Counted from the stretch's first letter, positions 1 to 9,250 are shown. The stretch: 64,000 nucleotides of DNA from Archangiaceae bacterium (GCA_016714225.1 JADJNS010000027.1:124001-188000), one strand, 5' to 3'. Notes: a model not told the origin generated them from the sequence alone. A program made the numbers and translations.

Positions 1-403
1 TCTCGAGCTTGGCCAGCGCGGGCAGCGAGACCGACTCTTCGGGGGCAGGCGCGGCGGGAGCGTCGACTTCGGTCTCGACGGGCTTCTGCTCGGCGGCGCG
101 CAGGCGCGCGAGGTAGACCAGCGCCATCGCCACCACGTGCTTGCAGTGCGGGCCGTACTTGTTCCAGCTCTCGCAGCTGCACTGGCTCACCAGCGCACCG
201 CTCTCGGAGGGCTCGACGCGCACGTCGTAGCGCTGCCCTTCGCTGCCGGTGACCTTGGCGGTGATCGCACCGTCTTCGGTGCGCTGGACCATCGAGACGC
301 GCCGGCCTTCGGCGTACTCGCGGCCCTTCTTGAAAGTCATCGGCTGCACTTCCCGCTTGAGGGGAACGAGCCAGCTGCCGTCGTCGGTGAGGAGAGTCGC
401 CAA
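1..403 (-). CDS. SWIM zinc-finger protein, 3' part missing (left edge)
   Basis: The frame is open from a TTG at 403, just after an in-frame TGA, and runs off the left edge; an ATG at 340 is an alternative start. A SWIM zinc-binding pattern CxC-x(n)-CxH lies near residues 73-86 (CSCESW ... GPHCKH). It is preceded by a KGREYAEGRRV stretch typical of the segment before SWIM domains, and followed by an Ala/Pro/Glu-rich linker. In bacteria such domains often sit at the N-terminus of SNF2-type helicases or in short nucleic-acid-binding proteins. The visible part cannot tell which this is. Confidence 0.75.
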   Translation of the reverse strand, partial: MATLLTDDGSWLVPLKREVQPMTFKKGREYAEGRRVSMVQRTEDGAITAKVTGSEGQRYDVRVEPSESGALVSQCSCESWNKYGPHCKHVVAMALVYLARLRAAEQKPVETEVDAPAAPAPEESVSLPALAKLE

Positions 404-474
404 GGTGGATCAGCGGGCGTAACACGGAGCGGGGGCTTCGTGCGCGGTGGTGTTTGGCCCTGGAGGCGATTTTT

Positions 475-891
475 TCAGGGGGAGGCGACGGTGATGGTGA
501 TCAGACCCGTGCCCGCGTCGGGGGAGCTGGAGGCTTCTGGAGCACTGGGGGCCTCGCTTGGGGCCTCGCTGGGGGCCTCGGACAGCGGGCTTGGGGCTTC
601 GGGGACCGGGCTCGGGACTGCAGGGGCTCCGGGCGCGGGCGCGGGCGCGATCACGAGGATCGTCGGCGGAGGTGGCTCGGTAGGGAGGAGATGGTGGCGG
701 ACGGCGAAGCCTAGGGCTCCGCTGCCGAGCGCGACGACGAGCAGCGCGGCGGTCGACCAGCCCTTGCGCTTCGAGGGCTCGGTGACGTGCCTGGGCCTGC
801 TCAGCGGCGAGCGGGGCGTGAGCACGTCCTTGCAGAACTCACAGGCGAGAGCGGCGCGGAAATTCTCCTGGCCGCACGTGGGGCATCGCAT
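475..891 (-). CDS. Zinc-ribbon single-pass membrane protein
   Basis: A 138-residue protein. An N-terminal zinc ribbon (C3-x2-C6 and C17-x2-C20) is followed by a basic segment, one membrane helix at about residues 45-62, and a Pro/Ala/Ser/Glu-rich tail with a repeated SEAP tetrapeptide. By the positive-inside rule the zinc ribbon would face the cytoplasm and the tail the periplasm. Proteins of this layout are common in myxobacteria and mostly of unknown function. It is divergent from rnhA. I cannot assign a role. Confidence 0.7.
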   Translation of the reverse strand: MRCPTCGQENFRAALACEFCKDVLTPRSPLSRPRHVTEPSKRKGWSTAALLVVALGSGALGFAVRHHLLPTEPPPPTILVIAPAPAPGAPAVPSPVPEAPSPLSEAPSEAPSEAPSAPEASSSPDAGTGLITITVASP

Positions 892-917
892 CGAAGGCTC
901 TCTTCAGGCGGAACTCT

Positions 918-937
918 AACGTGCGTTTCGGCACGTT
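918..937. repeat. Short hairpin between divergent genes
   Basis: A perfect 7-bp inverted repeat, AACGTGC with a 6-nt loop and GCACGTT, lies in the intergenic space between the zinc-ribbon gene and rnhA. It could be an operator or an RNA hairpin. Nothing else in the sequence decides this. Confidence 0.35.
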
Positions 938-1011
938 CGCACCGGGTCCGGGGTGACCGGTTGCAGGCAGACCCGGCGACGGTGTGCGAGGTCTGGTAGA
1001 GGGCCGAGCCC

Positions 1012-1470
1012 ATGGCTGATGCAGGCGTGGTGGTCATTCACACCGATGGAGCGTGCCGCGGGAACCCCGGGCCCGGTGGCTGGGGTGCGGTGTTGCGCTA
1101 CGGGAGCAACATGAAAGAGCTGTGGGGGTCAGAGACCGAGACCACCAACAACCGCATGGAGCTCACCGCGGTGATCTCGGCGCTGCACGCGCTCACCCGG
1201 CCTTCGAAGGTGCAGGTGTTCACCGACTCGAGCTACGTGCAGCAGGGCATCTCGAAATGGGTGCACGGGTGGAAGAAGAACGGGTGGAAGACCTCGGCCA
1301 AAGAGCCGGTGAAGAACGAAGACCTGTGGCGGGCGCTCGACCAGCTGGCGTCGCTGCACCAGGTCGAGTGGCGGTGGGTGAAGGGTCACGCCGGTGACGC
1401 CGGCAACGAGCACGCCGACGCGCTCGCCAACCGGGGCATCGACGAGCTGCTGACGCGGGTGAGGAGCTGA
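1012..1470 (+). CDS. rnhA: Ribonuclease HI
   Basis: A 152-residue cytoplasmic endonuclease that removes the RNA strand of RNA-DNA hybrids (R-loops, Okazaki primers). The four acidic catalytic residues are readable: D12 ([16 protein letters not shown]), E50 (NNRMEL), D72 (FTDSSY) and D136 (HADALAN), plus the helper H126 (WVKGHAG). The basic handle (residues ~80-100, [20 protein letters not shown]) is present. Length matches E. coli RnhA. slyX follows 3 bp downstream and the SGNH hydrolase overlaps slyX, so the three genes look like one transcript. Confidence 0.96.
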   Translation: MADAGVVVIHTDGACRGNPGPGGWGAVLRYGSNMKELWGSETETTNNRMELTAVISALHALTRPSKVQVFTDSSYVQQGISKWVHGWKKNGWKTSAKEPVKNEDLWRALDQLASLHQVEWRWVKGHAGDAGNEHADALANRGIDELLTRVRS

Positions 1471-1473
1471 AGA

Positions 1474-1668
1474 ATGGAAGACCGAATCGTAGAGCTCGAG
1501 CTGCGCAGCATGGCGCAGCAGCAGACCATCGACGAGCTGTCGGACGTGATCTACCGGCAGCAGAAAGAGATCGACGCGCTGAGGGCGGCGGTCGAGCGGC
1601 TGGTGCGCAAGGTCGATGAGCCGGGCGTGGTCGACGCCAAGCAGAACGAACGGCCTCCCCACTACTGA
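1474..1668 (+). CDS. slyX: SlyX family coiled-coil protein
   Basis: A 64-residue, heptad-rich protein with the SlyX hallmarks: a central coiled coil (TIDELSDVIYRQQKEID) and the family's C-terminal PPHY tetrapeptide. SlyX is a small conserved protein of unclear function, first noted next to slyD in E. coli. The stop codon overlaps the next start (TGATG at 1666-1670), which implies translational coupling. Confidence 0.85.
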   Translation: MEDRIVELELRSMAQQQTIDELSDVIYRQQKEIDALRAAVERLVRKVDEPGVVDAKQNERPPHY

Positions 1669-2436
1669 TGCGGCGCTTCGAGCGATACGTGGCGATCGGT
1701 GACAGCACCACCGAGGGCCTCGATGACCCCGACGGCCGCGGTGGGTATCGCGGGTGGGCCGACCGCCTCGCCGAGCGCGTCGCGCGCCACCAGGGCGGGC
1801 TGCTCTACGCGAACCTGGCGGTGCGCGGGCTTCAGGCGCGCCAGATTCGCGAACAGCAGCTGGCGGCGGCGCTGGCGCTGAAGCCCGATCTGGTGACGGT
1901 GGTGGTGGGCATGAACGACCTGATCCGCCCGTCGTTCGATCAGGCCGCGGTGATCGGCGACCTCGCCGGCGTGATGGAGCCGCTGCGCGACGCGGGCGCC
2001 ACCCTGCTCACCTTCACCCTGCCCGACCTGTCTCCGATCGTGCCGATCGCGCGGTTGGTGCGTGAGCGCACGCACCGCCTGAACGAGGCGTTTCGCCAGA
2101 CCGCCGCACGCTTCGGCGCGCTGCTGTTGGATCTCGCGGCCCACCCGCTGACCTCCGACGGGCGGCTGTGGCCCCCTGACCGGCTGCACGCGAACTCGCT
2201 CGGACACCAGCGCATCAGCCACGCGCTGGCGCGCACGCTGGGCGTGCCGGGCGACGATTCGTGGGCCGAGCCGCTGCCTCCACACAGGCACCTCCACGCT
2301 GGCCGACCTGGCGCGCGCCGAGCTCGAGTGGGCGCGCGGGCACCTGCTGCCGTGGGTGGTGCGTCACGTCACCGGCCGGTCGAGCGGCGATGGCATCTCG
2401 GCGAAGCGGCCGTCGCTGGCGCCGGTCGCCTACTGA
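1668..2436 (+). CDS. SGNH/GDSL-type hydrolase, frameshifted near the 3' end
   Basis: Likely an esterase or lipase-type hydrolase of the SGNH superfamily. Block I is YVAIGDSTTEGLDD with the nucleophile Ser in GDS. Block III is VVVGMNDLIRP, and block V near residue 175 is PDRLHANSLGH with the catalytic Asp and His. The reading frame breaks near 2281: the expected C-terminus continues in another frame (LADLARAELEWARGHLLPW) to a TGA at 2434-2436. The break is after the catalytic residues and looks like a one-base indel. The 3' end overlaps the convergent FAD-subunit gene by 7 bp. Confidence 0.85.
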
Positions 2437-3422
2437 GGGCCCGGGGCGAGCGCTTGCTGCCAGGCGCGCCGCACGAACACCGGAATCATCAACCGGCGCC
2501 AGCCGGGGTCGACGTTGATGTTGGTGAGCGGGTGGCACTGCTTGTACGCCGCCTGCCCGAGCTCATCGATCGCCGCCGCGTCGAGCGGCTTGCCGAACAG
2601 GTGCTCGATGCGCTTCACCGCGTGAGGCCGCGCGCCGAGCGCCGAGATGACCATGCGAATCCACTGCGCGGTGCCGTCTTTCTCGAGCCACGCGGCGACC
2701 GCGACGGTGAGCGCGGGGTAATCGATCGACGCGCGAAGGCGCAGCTTCTGGTACCCGGTGACCAGGCGCCCCTGCGGCAAGAGCACCCGCACCTCGGTGA
2801 TCAGCTCGTCGGGCTCGAGCACCGTGTTGCGAATGCCGTCGGCCACGTAGAACTGATCGAGCGGCAGCTCGCGCGAGCCGCGCGGAGACTGCAGCCGCAC
2901 CGTGGCCCCCAGCGAGAGCAGCACCGGCGCGGTGTCGTTCGAGGCCGCCGCCACGCACTTCTGCCCGCCCTTCACCACGTGGCAGACCGTGCCGTCTTTC
3001 TTCAGGCAGTAGCCGAGCGCCTTCCGCCAGAAGTACGTCTGGTTGTAGTAGACGCAGCGCGTGTCGAGGGCGAGGTTGCCGCCCAGCGTGCCCATCTCGC
3101 GCAGCTGCGGCCCCGCCACCTGCGCGGCGGCGCTCGACAGCGAGGGGAAGATGGCGCGCACCCGCTCGTCGCGCGCCAGATCGGCGAGGGTGACCATCGA
3201 GCCGATGGCCAGCGCTCCGTCGCGCTCGCCGATGCGGTGCAGCTCGGCCACGTCGCGCAGGCCGATGACGTGCTCGGGCGTGAACAGCCGGTGCTTCATG
3301 TTCGGCACCAGGTCGGTGCCGCCGGCATGGAGCTTCGCCTTCGCTCCGTGCGCCTCGAGCAGCGTGAGGGCTTCAGCGACGCTCTTCGGCGAATGAAACT
3401 GGAATGGTGGCAGGGTCAACAT
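2430..3422 (-). CDS. FAD subunit of a molybdenum hydroxylase, 4-hydroxybenzoyl-CoA reductase beta type
   Basis: 330 residues. It holds FAD and passes electrons between iron-sulfur clusters in an enzyme of the xanthine dehydrogenase family. FAD-binding motifs LHAGGTDLVPNMKH (residues 31-44) and GTLGGNLALDTRC (111-123) are present. An insertion after residue 120 carries four cysteines, C123, C139, C147 and C156. This spacing (16, 8, 9) matches the extra [4Fe-4S] loop of 4-hydroxybenzoyl-CoA reductase beta subunits and is absent from ordinary CoxM-type subunits. The gene is last in the operon and its start overlaps the end of the large-subunit gene. The true substrate is unknown; an aromatic acyl-CoA is the best guess. 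Confidence 0.88.
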   Translation of the reverse strand: MLTLPPFQFHSPKSVAEALTLLEAHGAKAKLHAGGTDLVPNMKHRLFTPEHVIGLRDVAELHRIGERDGALAIGSMVTLADLARDERVRAIFPSLSSAAAQVAGPQLREMGTLGGNLALDTRCVYYNQTYFWRKALGYCLKKDGTVCHVVKGGQKCVAAASNDTAPVLLSLGATVRLQSPRGSRELPLDQFYVADGIRNTVLEPDELITEVRVLLPQGRLVTGYQKLRLRASIDYPALTVAVAAWLEKDGTAQWIRMVISALGARPHAVKRIEHLFGKPLDAAAIDELGQAAYKQCHPLTNINVDPGWRRLMIPVFVRRAWQQALAPGPQ

Positions 3423-5990
3423 GCACGGGAGACGGCGTGAAGCTTCTGCTTCAGCGCCGCCAGCAGGCGCCCGGGGTGGAAAGGCAGCTCGGTGAGGCGT
3501 ACTCCGACCGCGTCGTAGATGGCATTCGAGATGGCAGGTATCGCCGGGTGCAGCGGGCCCTCACCGGCTTCCTTCGCGCCGAACGGGCCGTTGGGGTCGA
3601 CGCTCTCGACGATCAGCGAGCTGATCTCGGGCGTGTCGAGCGAGGTCGGAATTCGATAGTCGAGCAGCGACGGCCCGCGGTGGAGCCCCGACGGGTGGTA
3701 CGTCATCTCCTCCATGGCCGCCTCGGCGAAGCCCATGTACACGCTCCCTTCGATCTGCCCCTCGACCAGCGTGGGGTTGATGGCGCGACCGCAGTCGTGG
3801 GCGGCCCAGATGCGCTCGACCTTCCAGAGGCCGGTCTCGGCGTCGACGTGCACCTCGACCACGTGCGCGGTGAAGCTGTAGGCGGGCGACGCTCCGATGG
3901 TGCCGCCGCGGTAGTCGGCGCCCAGCTTCTGGGTGCGGTAGCTGCCGGTCGCTCCGAGGGTGCCGAACCTGGCCTCGGTGACCTGCACCGCTTCGCGGAA
4001 GCTCATGCTCTGGCCCGAGGGGCCGGTGATGGTGCCCAGGCGACCTTCGATCGAAGCGGGCCCCACCTTCCAGTGCTCGGCCACCGCCTGGGCGATCTGC
4101 GCCCACAGCCGCTGCCCGGCTTCTACGCACGCGAGGCCGATCATGAAGGTGCCGCGGCTCGAATACGCGCCCAGGTCGACCGGCGAGAGATCGGTGTCGG
4201 CGGCCACCACGGTGCAGTCGCGCGGGTCGCAGCCGATCTCTTCGGAGATGAGGTACGCGGGCAGCGAGTTGGTGCCCTGACCGATGTCGAGCCGCCCGAG
4301 AAGAGGGTCACCTTGCCGCTGCGGTCGAGCTTCACCTGCACGCCCGACTGCGGCAGCTCATTCGGGTAGATGGGGTACGCGGTGCCCGAGATGTACATCG
4401 AGCCGGCCACCCCCAGGCCACGACCGAAGCCGAGCTTGCCCTTGCGCTCGCGCCAGCCTGACGCCTTCTCGACCGCCTCGAGGCACTGCAGAAACCCGTT
4501 CGAGGTGATGTGCTGCCCGTTGATGGTCTGGGTGTCTTCGCCGATGAAGTTCTTGCGGCGCACCTCGATGGGGTCCAACCCGAGCTTCTCGGCGGCCATG
4601 TCGAGCGCGACCTCGAAGGCGAAGCGCGGCTGCACGCTGCCGTGCCCGCGCTTGGGGCCGCACGGGGGCTTGTTGGTGAACACCCGGGTCGAGTCGAAGT
4701 GGTAGCTGCCGAAGCGGTACGGGCCGGTGAGCAGCTGCCCCGAGTAGTAGGCCGTCACCAGGCCGAAGCTCGAGTACGCGCCGCCGTCGATGAGGATCTT
4801 CGAGTCGACCGCGTCGATCAGGCCGTCGGTCGAGAGCCCGACCTGAAGTGCATCTTCATCGGGTGCCGGCCGCGGTGCGCCCAGAACACCTCTTCGCGCG
4901 TCCACAGGCACTTCACCGGGCGGCCGGTCTTCAGGGCCAGCTTCGCCACCACGAACTCGAGCGAGAACGGGTCGGACTTGCCGCCGAACGCGCCGCCGAT
5001 GAACGGCTGAATGACGCGCACCCGCGCGGGGTCGAGCTTCAGCACCTTCGACAGCTCGCGGTGCACGTAGTGGGGAATCTGGGTCGAGCTCCAGAGCGTG
5101 AGGTTGCCTTGAGCGTCGTAGTTGCCGATCGCACAGTGCGGCTCGATCGCGGCGTGGGTCGAGCCGGCGTAGACGAAGTCGGCTTCGGCGGTGGCGGCGC
5201 TGCCCGCCAGCGCCCGGGGCACGTCACCGAAGGCCAGCTCGACGTGCTTCGAGACGTTGCCCTTCTTCGAGTGCTCGTGAATCTTCACCTGCTCGTCGGC
5301 CAGCGCGGCCTCGGGCTCGACCAGCGCCGGGAGCAGCTCGTACTCGACGTCGATGAGCTCGAGCGCCTCTTCGGCCGCCAGCTCGTCGACGGCCGCCACG
5401 GCGGCGACCTCGTCTCCGATGAAGCGCACCTTGTCGGTGGCCAGCGCGTTCTCGTCGGGCGTCCACGGAATGACGCCGTACTTCTCGGGCATCTCACTGC
5501 CCTCGAGCACCGCGACGACGCCGGGGTGCTGCAGGCACCGGGTGAAGTCGATGCGCTTGATGCGCGCGTGCGCGTGCGGGCTGCGCAGCAGCTTGCAGTG
5601 CAGCATGCGCGGGAGCTGGAGATCGTCGGTGTACTGGGCCTGGCCGGTCGCCTTGAGCAGGCCGTCGAGCTTGCGGAGCCGGCGGCCGATGATGGCGGGG
5701 GCCTTGCCCCTGCGGGTGGGAGCCGAGGGGCGTGGGGAGGCGCCCGAGGCGGTGCGCTTGCTGGGCTCGGCGGGGGCTTCGAGGGGAGTGTCCGACACCA
5801 TCGCGGCGATGGCGATGCGGGGCGCTCGGGCGGTGACGGTTGGGAGGGAGACCGACTCGGGTTGGGGTGCCGGCTTCGTGCGTTTTGACGGCCGTTCACG
5901 TTCACGTTCACGTTCACGTGGGCGCCCAGGCTTCGCGGCCGGCTTTGCTTTGGGTTTCGGTTTTGTCTTCTTGGGCGGGCGCTTCTTCAT
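3416..5990 (-). CDS. Molybdopterin-binding large subunit of a molybdenum hydroxylase (two frameshifts)
   Basis: The catalytic subunit, xanthine dehydrogenase/aldehyde oxidase large-subunit family. ATG at 5990 overlaps the stop of the 2Fe-2S subunit (ATGA). A Lys/Arg/Pro-rich extension of about 100 residues, with an Arg-Glu alternating run, precedes the conserved start (GRRLRKLDGLLKATGQAQYT). Cofactor motifs GGAFGGK, RHPMKMHF, DIGQGTNS and the catalytic-Glu motif GAKEAGEGP are all present, but in three frames. One shift at about 4844 is explained by loss of one A from AAG; the second is near 4293-4298. Restoring two bases gives a full-length protein, so sequencing error is more likely than decay. 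The long basic extension is unusual and may be unstructured. Confidence 0.85.
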
Positions 5991-6505
5991 TTGCGCCTCG
6001 TGGTGGGCCGCTCGTCTCGCTCGGGCACGTCGCGCTGGCCGCTGGCGACCTCGACCGCGTCGACGATCTGGGTGTAGCCGGTGCACCGGCAGAGGTTGCC
6101 CGACAGGGCTTGTTTGATTTCGTCGCGGTTCGGGCGGGGGTTGTCGGCCAGCAGCGCGGCCGCCGAGAGCATCATGCCGCTCTGGCAGAAGCCGCACTGC
6201 AGCGCGCCGCACAGGTCGAACGCGTCTTGCACCGGGTGGGCGCGATTGCCCTCGGCCAGCCCTTCGATGGTGGTGATCTTTCGGCCGACCGCCGTCATCG
6301 CCAGCGAGATGCACGAGAGCTGGGGGCGGCCGTCGATGAGCACCGTGCAGGCTCCGCAGTCGCCCTTGTCGCAGCCCTGCTTGCTGCCGGTGAGCTTGAG
6401 CACGTAGCGCAGCGCCTCGAGCAGCGTGGTGCGCGGCTCGACCGCCAGCTCGTGCCAGTCGCCGTTCACCTCGAAGCGAATCAGCTCACGCGCCGGCCTG
6501 GCCAT
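5987..6505 (-). CDS. 2Fe-2S subunit of the molybdenum hydroxylase
   Basis: 172 residues, carrying electrons from the molybdenum site to FAD. The N-terminal plant-ferredoxin-like cluster uses C45, C50, C53 and C65 (CDKGDCGAC ... C). The C-terminal helical cluster uses C104, C107, C139 and C141 (CGFCQSGM and CRCTGY). It is the first subunit gene of the operon; its ATG overlaps the nadK stop (TGATG) and its stop overlaps the large-subunit ATG. No twin-arginine signal is visible, so the enzyme is predicted to be cytoplasmic. Confidence 0.93.
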   Translation of the reverse strand: MARPARELIRFEVNGDWHELAVEPRTTLLEALRYVLKLTGSKQGCDKGDCGACTVLIDGRPQLSCISLAMTAVGRKITTIEGLAEGNRAHPVQDAFDLCGALQCGFCQSGMMLSAAALLADNPRPNRDEIKQALSGNLCRCTGYTQIVDAVEVASGQRDVPERDERPTTRRK

Positions 6506-7347
6506 CAGCGCTCACCCCAGCGGAGCTTCTGCCGGAGGATGCCGAAGTACGCGATGGCGGGGTTTCTCACCAGCAGCACCCGGTTGGGCGACCGCTCGAC
6601 CTCGATGCGGTCGCCGATCTGCAGCGGCTGACCGACCTGCCCATCGATGGTGACCCACACGTCGTCGACCCGCTCTTTGAGCACGATGCGAATGGTCTGG
6701 TCGCCCGGCACCACGATCGGCTTCTGGGTGAGCGCGTGCGGGCAGATGGGCGTGATGATCACGCAGTCGATCGAGGGGTGCACGATGGGGCCGCCCGCCG
6801 AGAGCCCGTACGCCGTCGAGCCGGTCGGCGTGCTCATGATCACTCCGTCGGCCTTGAAGGTGGCCACGAAGTCGCCGTCCATCCACGTCTCGAAGTCGGC
6901 GATGCGCGCCAGCGCGCCCTTGTTGATGACGAGATCGTTGAGCACCTCGTCTTCGATGAGCAGCTGGTCGCCCCGGTACACGCGGCACGACAGCTTCATG
7001 CGCGAGGTGGTCTTGAAGTTGCCCGACACCACCTGGTCGACCATCGCCAGCGCTTCGCTGCGCGGCACCTCGGTCATGAAGCCGAGCGACCCCAGGTTGA
7101 TGCCCAGAATCGGCACCGCCTTGCCCTTCAAGAGGCGGGCGGCATGAATCAGGGTGCCGTCTCCGCCCAGGGTGATCATCAGGTCCGACCCGGCGAGCTG
7201 CTCGGCGGTGGCCGCCGGCCAGCCCAGCTCTTCGGCCAGCGCCTTCTCGGCGAGGAAGGTGTGTAGGGGGTAGCGCTCGCGCAGCTGAACGGCGAGCCGA
7301 GCCGCCTCGGGGTTTCCGACCTTGCTGACCAGCGCCAGCGTCTTCAC
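6505..7347 (-). CDS. nadK: NAD kinase
   Basis: 280 residues from a GTG at 7347 (VKTLALVSKVGNPEA); it makes NADP+ by ATP-dependent phosphorylation of NAD+. Diagnostic motifs are GGDGT at residues 61-65 (LMITLGGDGTLIHAA), the NE/D-like DLVINKGA segment and the glycine-rich TPTGSTAYGLSAGG motif. Length agrees with E. coli NadK. It is divergent from rarA and overlaps the first molybdenum-hydroxylase gene downstream, so it probably shares a transcript with it. Confidence 0.93.
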   Translation of the reverse strand: MKTLALVSKVGNPEAARLAVQLRERYPLHTFLAEKALAEELGWPAATAEQLAGSDLMITLGGDGTLIHAARLLKGKAVPILGINLGSLGFMTEVPRSEALAMVDQVVSGNFKTTSRMKLSCRVYRGDQLLIEDEVLNDLVINKGALARIADFETWMDGDFVATFKADGVIMSTPTGSTAYGLSAGGPIVHPSIDCVIITPICPHALTQKPIVVPGDQTIRIVLKERVDDVWVTIDGQVGQPLQIGDRIEVERSPNRVLLVRNPAIAYFGILRQKLRWGER

Positions 7348-7377
7348 GGTCGTGCTTTCTAGCCCCCTGGGGCAATC

Positions 7378-7406
7378 GAGTCGATCTTGGCCGGCCTCTT
7401 CGTTGC
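7378..7406 (+). repeat. Short repeat, copy 1 (GAGTCGATCTTGGCC)
   Basis: This intergenic stretch between nadK and rarA shares 15 identical bases (GAGTCGATCTTGGCC), then CTC and TCGTTGC at the same spacing, with 45235-45263. About 25 of 29 positions match. It may be a regulatory site or the scar of a small element. Confidence 0.35.
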
Positions 7407-7452
7407 CGCCTGGGTGCCGCGCGCGCGGGGCATTTGGGGTTAAAGACGGGGC

Positions 7453-8778
7453 GTGGACCTGTTCGAGAAGGCGGCCGAAGACGACGCGGGCTTGAGGGCT
7501 CCGCTGGCCGAGCGCATGCGCCCGCGCACCCTGGCCGAGCTGGTGGGCCAGCAGCACCTCACCGGCGATGGGCACCTCTTGCGCGCGGCGATCGAGGCCG
7601 ACCGGGTGCCGAGCCTCATCTTCTGGGGCCCGCCCGGCACCGGTAAGACCACCCTGGCGCGGGTGATCGCGCAGTCGACCGGCTCGCACTTTCACGCGGT
7701 GTCGGCCGTGCTGAGCGGGGTGAAGGAGCTGCGCGAGGCGGTGGCCGAGGCCGAAGAGCGGTGGCGCATGAGCCGCAAGCGCACCATTCTGTTCGTCGAC
7801 GAGATTCACCGCTTCAACAAGGGGCAGCAAGACGCGCTGCTGCCGCACGTCGAGAAGGGCACCATCACCCTGCTCGGCGCCACCACCGAGAACCCCTCGT
7901 TCGAGGTGAACGCGGCGCTGCTCTCGCGAATGCGGGTGGTGACGCTCAAGGGGCTCGAGGAGCACGAGCTCAAAGAGCTGCTGCAGCGCGCGCTGGTCGA
8001 CCCGCGGGGCCTCAAGGGCCAGCAGGCCGACGACGCGGCGCTGGCGTTCATCGCCCAGTCGGCCTCGGGAGACGCGCGCCGGGCGCTCACCGCGCTCGAG
8101 GTGGCGGCGGCCCACGCGCGCGGCGGGCGCATCGACAAGCAGGCCGCCGAAGAGGCGCTGCAGACCAAGACGCTGCTCTACGACAAGGGCGGCGAAGAGC
8201 ACTACAACGTGGTGTCGGCGTTCATCAAATCGATGCGCGCCTCGGACCCCGACGCCGCGGTGTACTGGATGGCGCGCATGCTCGAGGCCGGAGAAGACCC
8301 GCGCTTCATCTTGCGACGCATGGTCATCTTCGCCAGCGAAGACGTGGGCAACGCCGAGCCGCGCGGGCTTTTGGTGGCGGTCGCGGCGCTGCAGGCGTTC
8401 GAGCTGATGGGGCTGCCCGAGGGCACGCTGCCGCTCACCCAGGCGGTGACGTTTCTGGCCATGGCGCCGAAGTCGAACACCGTGATCACGACCTACGGCA
8501 ACGCGCGCGAGGCGATCGTGAAGCACGGGCCGCTGCCGGTGCCGATGCACCTGAGAAACGCGCCGACCCGGCTGATGAAGTCGCTGGGCTACGGCAGCGG
8601 GTACCAGTACCCGCATGACTTCGAGGGGCACTACGCCCCGGGCAACCACCTGCCCGAGGGGCTGCGCACCGAGCAGTTCTACTTTCCCTCCGAGAGCGGC
8701 GAAGAGCAGCAGGTCAAGGCGCGGTACGACGAGCTGAGGGCCAGGCGCGCGCCCAGCGAGCCCGGAGAAGACGGATGA
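7453..8778 (+). CDS. rarA: Replication-associated recombination protein A, AAA+ ATPase
   Basis: 441 residues from a GTG start. It belongs to the RarA/MgsA/WRNIP1 family that acts at stalled replication forks, and is related to the clamp-loader subunits. The start LFEKAAEDDAGLRAPLAERMRPRTLAELVGQ is typical of the family (first 20 residues ending near LAERM). Walker A is GPPGTGKTT (residues 59-67), Walker B with sensor is LFVDEIHRFNKGQQD, and the C-terminal MgsA_C region includes PNRN-like KSLGYGSGYQYPHDF. Length is close to the 447 residues of E. coli RarA. The stop overlaps the next ATG (ATGA). Confidence 0.95.
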   Translation: MDLFEKAAEDDAGLRAPLAERMRPRTLAELVGQQHLTGDGHLLRAAIEADRVPSLIFWGPPGTGKTTLARVIAQSTGSHFHAVSAVLSGVKELREAVAEAEERWRMSRKRTILFVDEIHRFNKGQQDALLPHVEKGTITLLGATTENPSFEVNAALLSRMRVVTLKGLEEHELKELLQRALVDPRGLKGQQADDAALAFIAQSASGDARRALTALEVAAAHARGGRIDKQAAEEALQTKTLLYDKGGEEHYNVVSAFIKSMRASDPDAAVYWMARMLEAGEDPRFILRRMVIFASEDVGNAEPRGLLVAVAALQAFELMGLPEGTLPLTQAVTFLAMAPKSNTVITTYGNAREAIVKHGPLPVPMHLRNAPTRLMKSLGYGSGYQYPHDFEGHYAPGNHLPEGLRTEQFYFPSESGEEQQVKARYDELRARRAPSEPGEDG

Positions 8779-9227
8779 AGCGGTGCGCCCTGGCGGTGGT
8801 GTGGGCGGCCGCGGCGTGCTCGAGCGGGTCTGGGTTGGTGACCGACGCCGGGGTGCACGACGCCGGGAGCGGGCCGCAAGCGTTCTGCGTGCGCTCGAGC
8901 TGCAGCGCGGGCGGGAACTATGGCGTCGGCTTCGCCGGCTCGGCGCCGAACCCGGTCTGCCAGCCGGTCGACGACCAGCTCACGCTGACCTCTGACGGCG
9001 GCGCGGTGTGCATGGTGAAGGCGACCGACGGCGGCAGCGACGGCGGCTGCGGCCTGCAGTTCGTCATCGAGTGGTCCCAGGTGAGCGGTGGCGAGTCGCT
9101 GCACGGCGTCGACACGTGGGACTTCGACCTTCCCGACGCCGGCCACCTGTACGGCACGTGGACGACCCACGTCACCGGCATCAGCAACTGCGACGCCACC
9201 TTCGGTGTGCACGGCACGCGACGGTGA
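8775..9227 (+). CDS. Small secreted lipoprotein, unknown function
   Basis: 150 residues. An N-terminal signal ends in a lipobox-like AAAC (Cys15), followed by a Ser/Gly/Asp linker typical of myxobacterial lipoproteins. The mature part has several cysteines (CVRSSC, CQP, CMVK, CGLQF, CDA) that could form disulfides outside the cytoplasm. It is coupled to rarA by an ATGA overlap, but no functional link is suggested. I do not recognise the family. Confidence 0.7.
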   Translation: MKRCALAVVWAAAACSSGSGLVTDAGVHDAGSGPQAFCVRSSCSAGGNYGVGFAGSAPNPVCQPVDDQLTLTSDGGAVCMVKATDGGSDGGCGLQFVIEWSQVSGGESLHGVDTWDFDLPDAGHLYGTWTTHVTGISNCDATFGVHGTRR

Positions 9228-9250
9228 GCGGGGTCTTCGTTCGTGATCGG

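Noticed and set aside
5884..5920. CGTTCA hexamer repeats as a regulatory site
   Set aside because: They encode an Arg-Glu run inside the molybdenum-subunit N-terminal extension; coding slippage explains them.
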